A program made the translations under genes and the position numbers. Under the pieces are notes generated by a model, which worked only from the letters and a program-made list of their open reading frames with translations, made no database searches and was not told where the DNA came from. A stretch of 64,000 nt of DNA from Tetrahymena elliotti 4EA. Taxonomy: Eukaryota > Ciliophora > Oligohymenophorea > Hymenostomatida > Tetrahymenidae. This document shows, in pieces, positions 1 to 14,500 of the stretch; positions within the stretch are counted from its first letter, which is position 1, and every line of letters starts with the position of its first letter. Where the stretch lies: positions 85,381 to 149,380 of the forward strand of contig JH720309.1 of the NCBI GenBank assembly GCA_000231825.2, written 5' to 3'.

Positions 1-401
1 ATTACCAAAGTGTAGAAATAAACTACACAATACTAAAATTAACAATAAACAATGAGGTAATGAATGGTATTGTTGTTAAAGCTTATCTATATCCATATGA
101 TGAAAATATTACAGAAGATACATTCAATTGTTATCGCTAAGCATTTTTCCGTGGTTTAACTTTTGAATTGACAGAAGATGGTAAACTCTAGTTCAGAATC
201 AATCACTTGACAGATGCTCCTCCAAGTAAATTATTCCACTCATTTTTATTTCATAACTAATTATTTGCTTATTAGAATACAAATAACTGGCAAGAAATAC
301 AAGAGAGTTTATGTATGAACTTAACAAATAATTTGAAAGTTACAACATCAAACCAAAATGAAACATATTTTTTATTTATTTCCCTAATAAAATTAGTATG
401 A
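1..401 (+). CDS. C-terminal part of an unrecognised protein (5' end outside window)
   Basis: A reading frame is open from base 3 to TGA at 399-401 when TAA and TAG are read as Gln. It contains three in-frame TAA and two TAG and gives about 132 residues of normal composition (for example TEDTFNCYRQAFFRGLTFEL). The protein is hydrophilic, has two Cys and no membrane segment, and I do not recognise a family. The last 30 residues come from more AT-rich DNA and could include a missed intron. Only the 3' end of the gene is in the window. Confidence 0.6.
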
Positions 402-2264
402 TCCTCACAATCTGCGTTCATAAATATTTGTCTTTCTATTTTTAAAATTGAAAATCTTTAATATTTATTAATATTCAAAAGGATGTAAAAATCATTTATT
501 TATTCATTCAATTATTTTTTTGTAAATTTTTCATAAAAAATATATCAAATAAGCAATTTTCTCAAATGTGCACTATCCTCAGCTTATTTTTTAATTATTT
601 GCTTACTTAAAAAGTTTTTTAATTTTTACAAGTTTCTTGTTTTAAATAATACCATTGTTTTATTTAATCTATTCTTTTTTTGAATTAATTCCATATTCTT
701 TTTTTTAACTACAAACATAGAATTTAAACACCCAAATAAAAGAGGGCCATGTTGTTAAATATTGAATTTTATATAAATTCGGTGCTTTTTTTTATTAGGT
801 CATCTATTAAGCAAGCAAAACATGAGCTAATAAGGGAAAAAGAAAATGATATGGTAAGGTGATAATCTAATTAAATATTTAGTTCAATTATTTTTTAAAA
901 TACTTATTAATGAAGATGTAATTAGCAATAAAAAAATTATTTTTAATTTTTTTCTAAATTGTCTTAAGAAAAGTTAGATTATTAGTTAATTTCAAGAATT
1001 TTTATTCTGCATATTTAAATAAAATTTCAATAAATTCATTTTAATTATTAAAGATAAGAAAAACATTTTACATTATTTTTTAAGAAAGATTTTTTTACTT
1101 TTTCATTATTTATTTAATGAATTATTAATTCCCACAATAAATATTTTTTGATTTTTAATTAAATTAATCATTCAAATTTTCTATTAATAAATTTATTATT
1201 TTCTTTGAGATGATAATCACTTTTTGGTAAAATATTGCAGAGGGAGCTATCAGGTTAACTAATGGGTGATTTAAGAAAATATAACTGAAAGTCTTTCTTA
1301 GTAATTGGCCTTATCTCATTTTATTTTTAAAAATAAAATTTTTGTCTAAAATCTTAATAAATATTTTAAAATAAAATTAAAATTATTTGGTAAAATTACA
1401 AATTTATATTTTCATTCAATTACTTTCAAAATTTTACCTCTATGACCTATAATTCCCTTTCAAAATTATTCTGAAAAAATTATTTTATTCTCTAACTTGT
1501 ATGAAAATACTATTTTACCTTAGTGAATGAGATAAATCTTAGAGATCTAATGCTTATAGCCTTTATCACTCTTTTATAGTTTTTTTCATCTATAATTCTA
1601 AAAAATATGAAGAATTTCATAGATTTATTACAATTAATAATTTATTTAACATTAAAGTATTTAAAATTATTATTGAAATTAAAAAAAATTTTATCTATTT
1701 TTATTTAATCTTTAATTTAGAATATTATGTGAATTTAGTGAATGCTCGGGGCTTTCTTTTTTTTTGAAATTAAAAAATTATGTCTATTTTGGATAAATTG
1801 AAGATGAAATTGATGAAGTTTATAAAAATTTATCAAAAAATAAATGAATGTCATAAAATAGTAAAGAAATTGAAAATTAGATATTATAAAGATTAAAATA
1901 GGAATATAGGAATAAAATAAAATATAAAATACAGACATATGATCATCAAATAATTATTTATTTTTTTGATTAGTAATGTTTATATTTTTTTGTTGAATAT
2001 AATGATGAGTTTTATTTATATTAGCCAATTAAAGTAGAAATTTTTATGTAAGAAGAAATCTTAAAGTATAAGCTTGCTTTTATTGCTACTATTGCAGATC
2101 TTTACATGATTGCATGTATACGAGTGCTTGTAGCATATGATTTAGTAGGATATTTTCATCCTGTCTCTCGTTTGGACAGCAAACTCTCTTAAGAGAGAGT
2201 TAATTTGCTTTTTGTTATTAGTTCACAAAAGAGAGTCAATTGATGAAAATAGGATGTTTTATCT
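402..2264. other. AT-rich intergenic DNA
   Basis: I see no convincing coding frame on either strand. An imperfect inverted repeat, AACTCTCTT / AAGAGAGAGTT, lies near 2185-2206 just beyond the stop of the small minus-strand gene and may be a 3' end hairpin of that transcript. Confidence 0.5.
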
Positions 2265-2459
2265 TCAAGAATTTTTGTTCAAGAAGTTCTTGTTAACATT
2301 CTTGCAGATATCAGCATATTCACCTACGTCTTCAGCAAGGAATTCGTGTTGAGCTTTATTTTTACCCATAGAGTGGTTATTCTATCTGTCGTTTCTTTCT
2401 TATTTTTCTTCAGGGAGCTTTGCATGCTTTTTGTCTTGAAGTTTGTTATTGTGTGACAT
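2265..2459 (-). CDS. Small hydrophilic protein, 64 residues, unrecognised
   Basis: On the minus strand an ATG in a good ciliate context (AAAAAATG, ATG at 2459-2457) opens 64 codons ending in TGA at 2267-2265. The protein starts MSHNNKLQDKK, is rich in K, E, N and H, and has a better-conserved-looking second half (HEFLAEDVGEYADICKNVNK). Base composition is clearly less AT-rich than the flanks, which supports coding. The overlapping + strand frame at 2443-2634 is only its shadow. Function is unknown. It has no signal peptide or membrane segment. Confidence 0.55.
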
Positions 2460-5400
2460 TTTTTCTGAGGAAGTTCTTAATATGTATATTGTTTGTGATT
2501 GTTTACTACAGATGAGTTTTATTTCTTTTGTTGGAGTGATGTGTAAAACTTATTTAGGCTTTGGGCTTTTAGTTTTGAGAAACTTTGTTGGCTTTTTTTT
2601 TGACGCTTTTTTTTGTATTGATAGTTTTTATTAATTTTTTATTATTATCAAATTATTTCTGATTTTTCTGGGCTGAGTATTTAATTTGCTTCTGTCTATA
2701 GCATTTTACCAACAATTATTAATTAACTATCGCAAAACTTAATAAATTCTGCTTATTTGTTAAAAAGCAAATTTTAATCAGATGAATCTTATTTTTAAAT
2801 AGTATTAACTTGAATTATTTAGAATGATTAACTGTTCTATCATCAATATAGAGTTAATATAATCAAACATAAATAAATTTCCCATTGTTTTTCTTTTTTA
2901 ATTTATCATCAGAAATTAATTTTCTTTTAATTCAATGAATTTCTGAAATCAAAAACAGAATCTTCTAGTAGATTCTTTTAAGATATTTCAAAATATCTGG
3001 ATGAAAGGCTCTCAATCAGTCTATTCCAATAAATTGTCTACTAACTAGCAACTTTAAAACCTATTTTTTGCAATAGATAATGATGCTTATAATTTATTTG
3101 TTTTCTTGAAAATAATCTAGTGGGATTGGGGAAAAATTATCTATATTATAATAATAAAAAAAATAAATTTCCCATCACATGAAAATTAATTAATTCAGTA
3201 TCAATAGTCTAGATTCTACTTAAAAAATGAAAGAAAAAATCCTTTTAATATTTTAGATTAATAGAAAAAATAAATCTGAGCATCCAACCTTTATCATAGA
3301 TTTTCTTATTGTTTCACTATTTAACATGGATTATGCCTATTAATTAATTACCAAAATCACCTAAAAGAACTCTATCCTTAGAATAGTTTTTGTATTCTAT
3401 TTTTACTTAGAGGTTTTTTAAGTTTAAGTAACCAATTTTATTATCAATCCTAAATTTTTCCATTTTTAAAACAAAACAAATATATATTTTTTGAGATAGA
3501 ATTCACTGGTAATATCTTTTTTTTTCCCTAAGAATTCATAAAAATTATGTAGATTTTCTTTTTATACTGTGAAAAAGATCTGCAGTAAAAGTAAAATTTC
3601 ATATTTGTATTACATAAATTTACTTATCTACATCAAAGAAAAAAGCATGTAAGGAAATAATTATATAAAACTATCTGATCAAGAGAAAATTTATAATAAA
3701 CATTTAAATATAAATAACTTTTATAATGAATTAGCTTATTCCATTATTAGGTACTTCTAGTTTTAGAATTTCAAAAACATTTTAAAGCAAAAGCAAAGAA
3801 ACTCAATCAAAAATAATTTTTAGTTGAGACAGTTTAGTTGTTCATGATAAATTGATTGATTCATTCTTTCAATAATAATGTATTTCTTTATTTCCTATTC
3901 AAATTACTATTAAAATCTATGCTGTAAATCTTAATATCCTTTTTTTTTTAATATAGATAGAAAATTTTTAGGTTTTAAACCTGTTAGATAAGCATCATTC
4001 AACATTCATTTTTCTAAAATATTTTTAATGTCTTAATTATTTACTCTTCCTCTTAAAAAACAATAAGCCAACTAGATTTCTTTTGACAAATTCTGTTGAT
4101 TAAATAACAATTTAAATTCAGAAAATTTTAAGATTTTCATTTATCTTGCTATCTCTACTTTATAATAATATCTTAGATATTTTTATATTATACTTAGCCA
4201 TTATTATGTAAATTTAAAGTAAAAGCAAAGCATGATAAGATAAATATGAGTTTTTTAAATAGAAATTTAAATCATTTTAGCTTTTAAGCAAAGTTTAAGC
4301 ATTTTATGATTTCCTTTAAGAATGATTGTAAACATTTTTAAAATACACACAAATTAATTCAAATTATGTATCTAGATTAATGCAATGGATTATAGAAATA
4401 TCTTTTAAAACTAATATATAGCTTGTATAAAGGTATTCAATTTTCAATAGATTATATTCCATTAGTAGTATAATGAATTCTAAGTGAAAATATAAATGCA
4501 CTAAATAAAATTAATAAGTATTCATGATTTTTATTTAGTTTCGTAATATTTTTCCTTCATATATACAAAATTATTTACAGCTTTGTGATTATAGACAAAA
4601 ATCAACTAATATTTTTGAAATCAACAGAAGTATTTGAGTAATATTAAAATAGCAAAATTAAATGGATAACTTCTTATTTTTAATATTAAGCAATTTCTTT
4701 TTCTAAATATTTTCAAAAATTTTTTAACATAAACTTAAACTTTCTTAATTACTTTAATTTTTTACAAAAAAAAAAAAATCATTTTTGTCATTCATAATAT
4801 TAAATAATATCATTTTTTTAATGAAATATTTACTCAACTACTTTGCCTTAAAAAGAATAAAATTTATTCTTTCACCTTTCAATTGTTTGCTTTAAAGGTG
4901 CTTTAAATTTTCTCTATCATACTTAAATATCTTAAAAAATAATTTTTTCTTTATTATAATTTTATTTCTATTTCTTTTCTTTTATTTTATATTTTTTTGT
5001 AATTTAACAAAATTTTTTATTCAATACAATCCAATTTTGTTGAAATTTTTATAAAATGTTTTTTTTATATCTCATAATATTAATATAACTGCTTTCTTCT
5101 AATTAACTGATTAAAAATAAATCTTTAAATTTTCTTTTATTTTTACAAAAAGATTATTAATATTTATATGATATTTATAAATGTTTATTTTAAAGTTTAT
5201 GAATTTTTGAGATAAAAATGCTTACGTTTTAAAATAATTAAAAGTCTTAAAACAATTAAAATTAGTTTTTGGTTGTAAGAAAAAAATTTTTTTGAATAGA
5301 ATTGGAATTATTATTCTATTTATCTCAAAATTATTTATGTTATTTGGTAAATGAATTTTATCATAATATTTTTTAAGAAAATTGGATGAATTTTTAAAAA

Positions 5401-5539
5401 ATTTATGTTTTTCTAAAATATAGGAATTAACTTATAATCAATTAAAAAAAAACATAAATCAACTAAAAAAACTAACTAACATTTGATCAAATTTGTTCTT
5501 TCCTTTACATTGAAAAAAGCTTAACATAATATCGTTTAA
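2460..5539. other. AT-rich intergenic DNA
   Basis: About 3 kb of very AT-rich sequence with homopolymer runs. I found no frame with protein-like composition and no RNA gene. It separates the small minus-strand gene from the large + strand surface-protein gene and must hold that gene's promoter. Confidence 0.5.
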
Positions 5540-8500
5540 ATGCTATTTATAGTATTTATAGTCTGTTTAAATAAGTTTTTAAATTGCTAGGTAGTAGATA
5601 AATGTAATAACCTTTAAGGATTTTACTTTGATATAAGCTAAAATGCATGTACACAATGCTTAAGTGAATGCTATTCATGCTTTGAAGATCTCAAATGTTC
5701 TTAGTGTTCTTAAGCATTATATTTGGTAATTTATTAATAAATCCATAATTCTAAATAAAAATAAACAAAAAAAGAATGAAAACATTGGTAGATGCTTGGA
5801 TTCATGCCCAGTTGGAACATTTAAATCTTAATTCTTCAATAAATGTCAACAATGTTCCATTGAGAATTGTTAAACTTGTAGTTCTTTTAACTCTTGCTCC
5901 TAATGCTAGCCAGGTTTTACTCTATCAAAAGATCATAAATTTTGTGTTCATGATTAATGCTTTGAAAACTAAAATTATTTCTTCAGTCCAGACTTGTAAA
6001 GTTGCCAAACTTACTGTCCAGAAGATAGAGATGAACAAACTAGAATTTGTACTTCCTATTTTTATAATGGAGATATTTAACTAAAATCTTTACCATAAAG
6101 TCTTTATGATGATTGTGTTTTAGTAAAATTAATTATTATTGAAATCAAGTAGAAGTAGAAGGTAAATTAAAAATAATAATTAAAGCTTAATTAATTTTCT
6201 TTATTATCTAGTTAGCAGCCGTTTGCTAAGGCAGGATTATACTTTATAGCTATGATGAGCTTTTGCCTTTTTATATATTAAAAATAAGCGAAACTATCTA
6301 AGATGCCATTTACACTGATAACATCTTATATCTCTTAATATAATCTTCAACAACATAAATAGCAACTTTTGACATTTAGAATATTTTTGTAAAATATTTT
6401 GATACTAAATTCAATTGCTATGGATAAATTTACTAAAATTAATATTTATTTTGTCAAGATAAAACTAAAAGTGACCCAACTACCATTTTTTTAATGGTGG
6501 ATATTTTTACATAAACAAGTTAGCAATTTATTTCTGATTAAACAACTATTCCAGAAATTTAGTCTCTAAATTCAAATATAGTAGGTAATGGTAGAATTTT
6601 AAGCTATAACAGGACTCTACTAAATTATGAAGAACACCATGAGCTCCAAAGAAAACTTCAAGCTGCTAATATAAATTATGAATTACAAGTTTTCGATTAA
6701 GCAAACTTAACTATTCCCTTTGAAATTCCACTCTTATAGGTTTTACCTAATTTAAATATATCAGCAGAATAACCTTATTAATACTATAAAATATATAAAA
6801 CAATTAATAAAGTTATCAGATTTTCAAATACTGATAATAATCTTTACTTTTTTAATAATTTAATCCCAAATTAAACGCTTCTAGTTGCAAAAATACTTAA
6901 TTCTGACTAAATACTATGTGATGGCCTTTACAATAACAATCCTATTTTTGTTATTACATAAAAGTCATAAAATTACTTCAGCTATTTTGTCACTATAGAG
7001 TACAATTCCACTTCTCAACAGTATTACTTAGATAAAGTAAATTCTGATTTCTATTTCAAGTCTTATCAATTTAATAAATAATTTAATTTGATTTAACTTA
7101 TTTCTTAAAACAATTGCTTTTACTTTGCAGACATATGCTAAATGATATCAGCAAATTAATATTTAATTTAAGGGTAAATCTTTTTTTTAATTAAAAGCTT
7201 ACACAGTTAGATCGGAGTTAAGGAAACCTTTTAAGTTGCAAATTTGATGATTCATCGTTATTATTAATTCTTTCTAATTAATAAGGTAACTTAAAATAAT
7301 TTCTTTTTTTTAAAAAAGTATTTTATTATTTACTAAAAAAATTTAGGATGCTAGATTCAAAATGTGGAAAATTTGTTTGAAAATAAGTTAAATTTAACAA
7401 ACAATAAGTATAATTTTACATCTAAAAATAACAAAACAATAGAAAAAACTGTTTTAATAAATTAACATTTTATTGTCACAACAATAATGACTGATTAAAT
7501 TAATTTATTCAGAGTAATTTATTTTGAAGAAAATAAATTTAAAACAGAAAATATTAGAGAATTTGAATTATTAATGGTGCTAACAAATCTTGAATAAATA
7601 AAATATGTTTTATTTGACTAAATAAACCAAAGATTTTATTTATCTAATTAACTTGAGATACAAATGATCTCATTAAACTAAAGTTTAGTGTAATCAGCTT
7701 ATACTTCTTTATAAGGAAATCTGATAAAATAAAAATATGGAGATTTAATAGATGTAGCTTTTTCAGAATAACTTGGAGCAACTTACTTTACATATTAATA
7801 TGGCTATAGCGTTATTTACCAAAATAATGATAAGCAATCATTCAATGGTTACGTTCATTTCCAAATATCTAATTCGAATATTTTTAATGAATATTTTTTC
7901 CTCTACAACAAAGTTTTCTGTCTAATTATAGATACAAAATAGAGACAAATTACAACATTTAATATTGGCTAATTTTAAACAATAAGTTTTTAAATTCTAG
8001 AAAATTAAAACTACTTGGTAGCAATTTTTAACAGTTAAAATTAATACTTAATCTTCTTATTTTCTGGTTATAAGTAAGTAAATGCTTATAAAATAAATTT
8101 TGATCCACTAATAAAGACAAAATAAATACAATTAATGGGAGATAGATTACTTATTTTAGTCTAACCAAAAATAATAATGTAGTTCATAATATAAAAAAAC
8201 ACTTTACTTAAAGAATTTTAATTAAATGGTGGAATCTTAACAAGTAAGTCATTCAAAAGTTAATATTTTTATTAAACATAAGGTTAATCTAATATTTTAT
8301 TAATTTATGATCAATTATCATAAGAGATAAAAAAATTAAACTATTTTTCAACATCCTCTTCACTTGTTTACTGTGATATAAATCCAACAGCAAATATTGT
8401 ATTAACTTAAATGTAATCTTAGTTAATTTTACTGAATATTTCGACATAGTAAAAAATTTTTGTCCCATGTTAAGCATATATTTCTTGTAATTCAAATTTA

Positions 8501-11500
8501 GGTTAATCATATTCTATGATAGCTACTCAAATTGGAAACTTTGCTAAATTAGATTATAATACATTTAATTAGACTTATATTAATTATGTTTCAGGTTCTT
8601 ATACTATAATCTAACAAAAACAACTCAATATTATTCAATCTTATAAGAAGAATAACATGTTATATGTTTTTCTTTTGATAAATAATGTAACTTGATTAAT
8701 ATTAAAAATATCTAACTTATTTTTTATGAAATAGAATCAAACAGTTGTGTATGATGTTGATAATATGAAATTCAAGCAAACAATTTTAGACTCTTATTTG
8801 GAAATTAATAAACAGTATAAAGTATTTGGAAAAGATAAAATTGTCTAATTTAATTCTACCTATTCTGCATTGATATATGATAGCATTAATGTATAAGCTT
8901 ACTATACTTTTTAGCTTGAAGATTTTTATTATGATATATATTCTTTTTAGAATTATTTTATCACTCAAAGAGAAAAAAAATATATAATCTTCAACACCTA
9001 AACAAAGCATTTCACAATAATAAGTAATTTTTCTATGATTTATCCATTTTAATGATATTAAAGTATTATCATTTTTTTCTGAATTAGATGAAAAATTTTA
9101 GAAATTAAATTTTTTTTTATAGTATTCTTAAACCCCAAAAGCAAGCATGGAATAATGTTCTAAATTAAACCCATATAAAAAATAATCTCTGTTAGAGGGG
9201 GATTAAGAAGAAGAAGAATAATTTTTTCTTTATTGGGGAAGTCTTTAAATAAAAAATCTAAATTTTACTCTAATAAAACTAAAAAAAATTATTAAACGAA
9301 AATTACATTAAATATTTTTGATAATATTTTAATTTATTTTTTTTTCGAAAAGTTTAAATAAATTTACTTATCTTTACCAATTTATCTTAAAATAATTAGA
9401 ACTTCAAGCTCCTTTTGATTAAGATCTTATTATTGATTAAAGATTATTTTTAATTGAGGAAGAATTTGTAGTTTTATTATAAACTGAGATAAATACCTTC
9501 TACTTAATAAATTAGAATAGTAAAATAGTAGAAACTTTTTTAAATACTACAGAAATATGGTATCTAAAAGATTTAAATGCATTTGTAATTCAAGATGGCT
9601 TAAATAATAAATTAAAGATCAAAGCATTAAAAACAAATGAAACTATAGAATATAGAAATGAACTAATCACATCTGATTCATTAATAATTAATGATGCTTT
9701 ATTGATTTAATAAAAAAATTTAATTTTACTGTAGTTTAGTTTATAAGATATGATAGCTGTTTTTAACTATGAAAATAAATCGTTTTATTTAATTAGTTTA
9801 GAAAATAAAGTAGCATTTTATTAGAACTAACTATTCTTAAAAGATAATATTGTAGTATGCCTAGATTTTAATACTTTAATCAAGTTTGAAGTATTTGAAA
9901 ATGATTATAAAGTTTTTAAATATGATCTCCCTTACAGCTTTTTTGAAACTATTCCAAAATACTAAACTACTATTATAAATTATTTTAATAATGACTAAAA
10001 TGCAATATACACCTTCTATAATCACAAAGTTATAGCTTATTAAATTGAGCCTATCTTTTCACTCATTTGCTCTTATGATGTTTAATAATTTATCGACCAA
10101 CTTATTTTTCCTGAAGTGAGAGTAAATTTCTTTTCAATTGAATATTAAAAATCAAAAGATTTTATTTTTTAAAAATATCCTTGCTTTAATCATATTTAGT
10201 ATATTTTTCATACTATTATTAAATCTAATTATAAAAATAACAAAAGTTAGATTTTTTATTATTTTTTTGGAGGTGGAGAAATTAAACTATTAACATTTTT
10301 TTAATAAAGAATTTTATTCCTAAGAGTTAAGAGAAATACATATTAAATAAAATAAATTAATTTTGACAAACCCCCCTTTTCCAAATTTGAAAATATTTTT
10401 AGCAATAATATTTATTTTTTTATTAATTAGAAAGCTATTTTAGTGTATGAAATAACAATATAAATTTTGGATTTAACAAATTGCTCTTCTTAGATAATTA
10501 ATCTGATTGATTTAAATTTATTAAGTATAGGTAACTTTTATTTTAGAAAAATATTTATAGATTAATAGAGTGATCTACTTTATGTTATAGTTAATGATAG
10601 AATGAATATATTTTAGTTATCTTCTTATTAATATATGATGTGCTATTAATATGATAAACAATTTAACAATTTTTTAGCACTTAAAATTGATCAATCAAGT
10701 GAAATAGTAATTTAATTTGATACTGAAATTTTTATCTTAGATTCTTTAACTATCTTATTTGCAAAAGATTAAAATATTAATTAAATAAATTAAGTTAACA
10801 AAATTCAATTTTAAAAGTAAAAAAATTCATCATTATTAGTTGTTTTAAATTAAAATACAGGAGTATTATAGTTTAAAGATTTAGATACCTATCAAAGTTT
10901 AAAATAGATAAAGCTATCAAAAGTATATGATCTTAATCAGTACTGCTTATAAATGAACAAAATTAATGAAACCTAATTGATAATTTTTATAAGTTCTACA
11001 GTTTACTAAATTATTGATATTGATTAAATGCAAATAATTTAAGAGACTTAACTTTAAGAGCCATGCTTAATAACTAAATTCATTCAGTAAGAAAGTTATT
11101 GCTTTTTATCTTCTCAAAAACTTTTAAAATTGTAAAATAATTTAGAGTTTTCTTAAATTTTTCAAAATGATAACTTAAACATTTAATTGATTGATTTTTA
11201 CCTACTTTCTCAAGATTTTATTGGATTCATTGATGAAAATTATTAACTCTGTTTATATTCTTAGAAATTACAAACAATTCAAGCTGTTAATACAAGGCTT
11301 TAAAGTTCATCAAAAGTAAATTCACTTTCTTTAAATTTTCATTAAATCAGTATCAAATTTAAATTAAAAATTTTTATCAAATAGGTTTAATTGTTCAATT
11401 AAACATACTTAGCAATCAGCTCTACTTAGTAATTAACCATTATAGAAATTAAAGTAAATTCAACTTAAATCGATGCAAGCAACATAATGTATAGTATAGA

Positions 11501-14500
11501 TCAATAAGATTTTATCAACGATTTTAAAATAATAACTAATTTTAATGCGCCTATTTTAATATATTCATCAAATTAATTTGCTTATGCATATGATTTAAAA
11601 AATTAAGTTATTCTTACCTACCTACAAAATGCCTCTTAAAAATCATGCAAAATTTTAAACAGTGAAAAATACATATATTCAATAGGTGTTGGTAATGTAA
11701 TTTTTTATGATTTACTATTGCTTAAACAAATCAATTATTACAAATTAAATTTGTTTGTTTATTCTCCGATTAAAGGAATAGAAAATATCTATAGAGATTA
11801 TTTTATTTTAATTTAAAAAAATGGATTTCAACTGATTAAAGTAAATTACTAAGAATCTATTATGATTTAGAATTTTGATAGTCTATTTTAGCCTGAATTA
11901 ATTTCTTTTAGTTTTGAGATTAATCTTAACAATCAATAACTACTATCACAAGTATAAATTAAATTCTTACAATAAAACTCTCTGTTTGTAGTAAATTCTA
12001 AGAATTTATAAAATAATAAAAAAGTGGAATAATAAAAATCATAAGTTATTGTGGTTTATACTCACTCTCCTCTTGATTACTACATCAAGGTAATTATTTT
12101 TAATTTTTAATTAAAATTTAATTAATATTTTTTTATGCAATTAATTGATGTCATAGAGCTAAATTTAGTAGAAAAATGCAGTTAGTTAAAATAAATCTGT
12201 AGGAAAATATATAATTTCTATCTAAAAATAAGAATAAGATTTAATAATACCATCTTTACCTTTATTTGAGAATTTCTTGAAACCATTCACTTTAATTTAA
12301 TACTAAACTAATGAAGAACAATCTGAAGAAAATCAAAATTTGATAATATAAGACTATAGCTTTTTAATTCCGAAGATTTAAGATGCTAGTGTAATGAAAA
12401 AAAAATATTTTATAAACAGAATAGCATTTATTAGAGTTAATTTATTATTAAATACAACTTTAGAATAAGCAGATCTTAATGAATTAGGAATAATAAATGA
12501 ATTAATTATGGATAAAGTTAATTTGGTTTTCTTTAATTAAACTTCTACAATATAAATAAGTAATATTCCCTAAATAAGTATTCAGTAAATTAATATTTAA
12601 AGCTAAAATTTAAGTAGAACAGAATCAGGTATCCTTATCTAAAATATTCAAAATGTTATTATTGATGAACTTAATATTTCAAATTTGGTATTTATCAACA
12701 CTAAAAATTCTAGCAACTAAGGATTAATTGTTTTTAAGAATGTATCTAATATAGTCATAAATAGTGTTAATGTTTAAGATATTTCTTTATTTGGCTAAAT
12801 TGTTTAGACATTCTTTTGTGCAAACATAACAATAAATAATCTAAAAATAGAAAATAGCAAATTAAATCAATTTAACTTCATTGAGATTACTAAAACAAAA
12901 TATTTAACAATAAATAAGATAATCTCTAACAATATTGAATTTTTTGACTATGTTTAGAACAAAAATTTCTTTTCAGAAGAAAACAAATATTTTTCTTACT
13001 TAATTTAAATTTCAGGAACTTATTAGACAATATTTAGTAAAGTTGATATAAAAAATTTAAAAAATTTAGGAATCATTAAAGCATAGAGTTACTATAATGA
13101 TGATGCTACTTTATCTTATAACTATTTAATAGACTTCAAGCAAATGAAATTAATAAACATAGCTAATGATAGTGAGAAATATTAATGCAATAGCATGATT
13201 TCTATTTCAGCTATTAACTCATTCTTTAAAAATATTTCATCTAAAGAAATAATACTAAATAATAATTTTATTTACGTTTAATCTTTCAACTAAGCAATAA
13301 TTATTGACTCATAATTTAATAATTTTACATTTAATTATCAATACCAAGGAAGCATTTTAAATTTTTTTGGAAAGACTTATGTTATTGATAATGTAAAGTT
13401 TGTAAACAGTTCATCTTAAGGAGTCGCTGTTAAGATAAAATAAAGTGACTATTTACAAATTATAAATAGCCAATTTATTGATTTAATTTGCTTTCAAAGC
13501 TTAGAAAATTCTCATTTATGTTAAGCAAGTGCTATTTAAATAAGCCAAGTAAATTAAGTTAATATATAGAATAGTTTATTTTAAAATTGCTCATCCTCAT
13601 CATTTGGAGGAGCTCTCTATGCAAATAATTTTAATATTTAATGCTCTATCTACATAGGATCAAGTAGATTTGAAAAATGTTAGTCATTATATAAATCTGG
13701 AGGGGCTTTATTTGTATCAAATACAAATAATTTTACAATTTTTTAGAGTATTTTTTAGATGAACAAAGCTTAGTCTGAAAGAGGTGGCGCTGTAGCAGTT
13801 ATGGGTACCAAATTTTAAGCCTATTAAGAAACAGTATTTGAAGAAAACTAAGCATAAATAGGAGGGTCTATATGGTATGATGAGCAAAGTAGTATTTAAA
13901 TATCAGAAGATACCAAATTCATCAACAACAATGGTAATCATTGAATTTTTTGGAATTTTTTAATTTGTTATTAAAAAAAATAGCATAATGTTATGGAAAG
14001 AACGTAGGGTCTTATCCTCGTTCAATTAAAAGAGTTGATTCTCAAAATAGAGAAATAGAAAATAACGTAATTGATTAAATTGCAAGTGGAAATGAGTTAC
14101 CAAATAAATACTATTTTAATTTGTTTGATGAAGAAAATAATTCTTTGAAATGCATAAGCATAAACGATTAGAATCATATCGTTTCTCCTGATTTAATAAA
14201 AGAATTTGATATCTATAAATTATAAATAGATCTAAAAAGGAATAAAGATATTGCTATTAAGCAGTAATCAATTTTGATAAAGAATGATGTGTTATAACTG
14301 TTTGAGTTTAATCCAATTCTTATCTATAAAGGTTCCTAAACACAATAATAGATAAAGGTTGTTTCCAACAACTTTTTTTCCTTTGATTAGTAAGATGGTT
14401 TATTATCATTAGAGGTATATTTAAGTTTTAGAGATTGCCAAAGAGGAGAAATTATTTAGGTTGAAAATAATTTCATTACGTAATTCAAATAAAAATAAAG

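Noticed and set aside
1735..1938. Minus-strand 67-codon hydrophobic frame
   Set aside because: Composition follows the AT bias (F, I, Y, L) and no start context or neighbour supports it.
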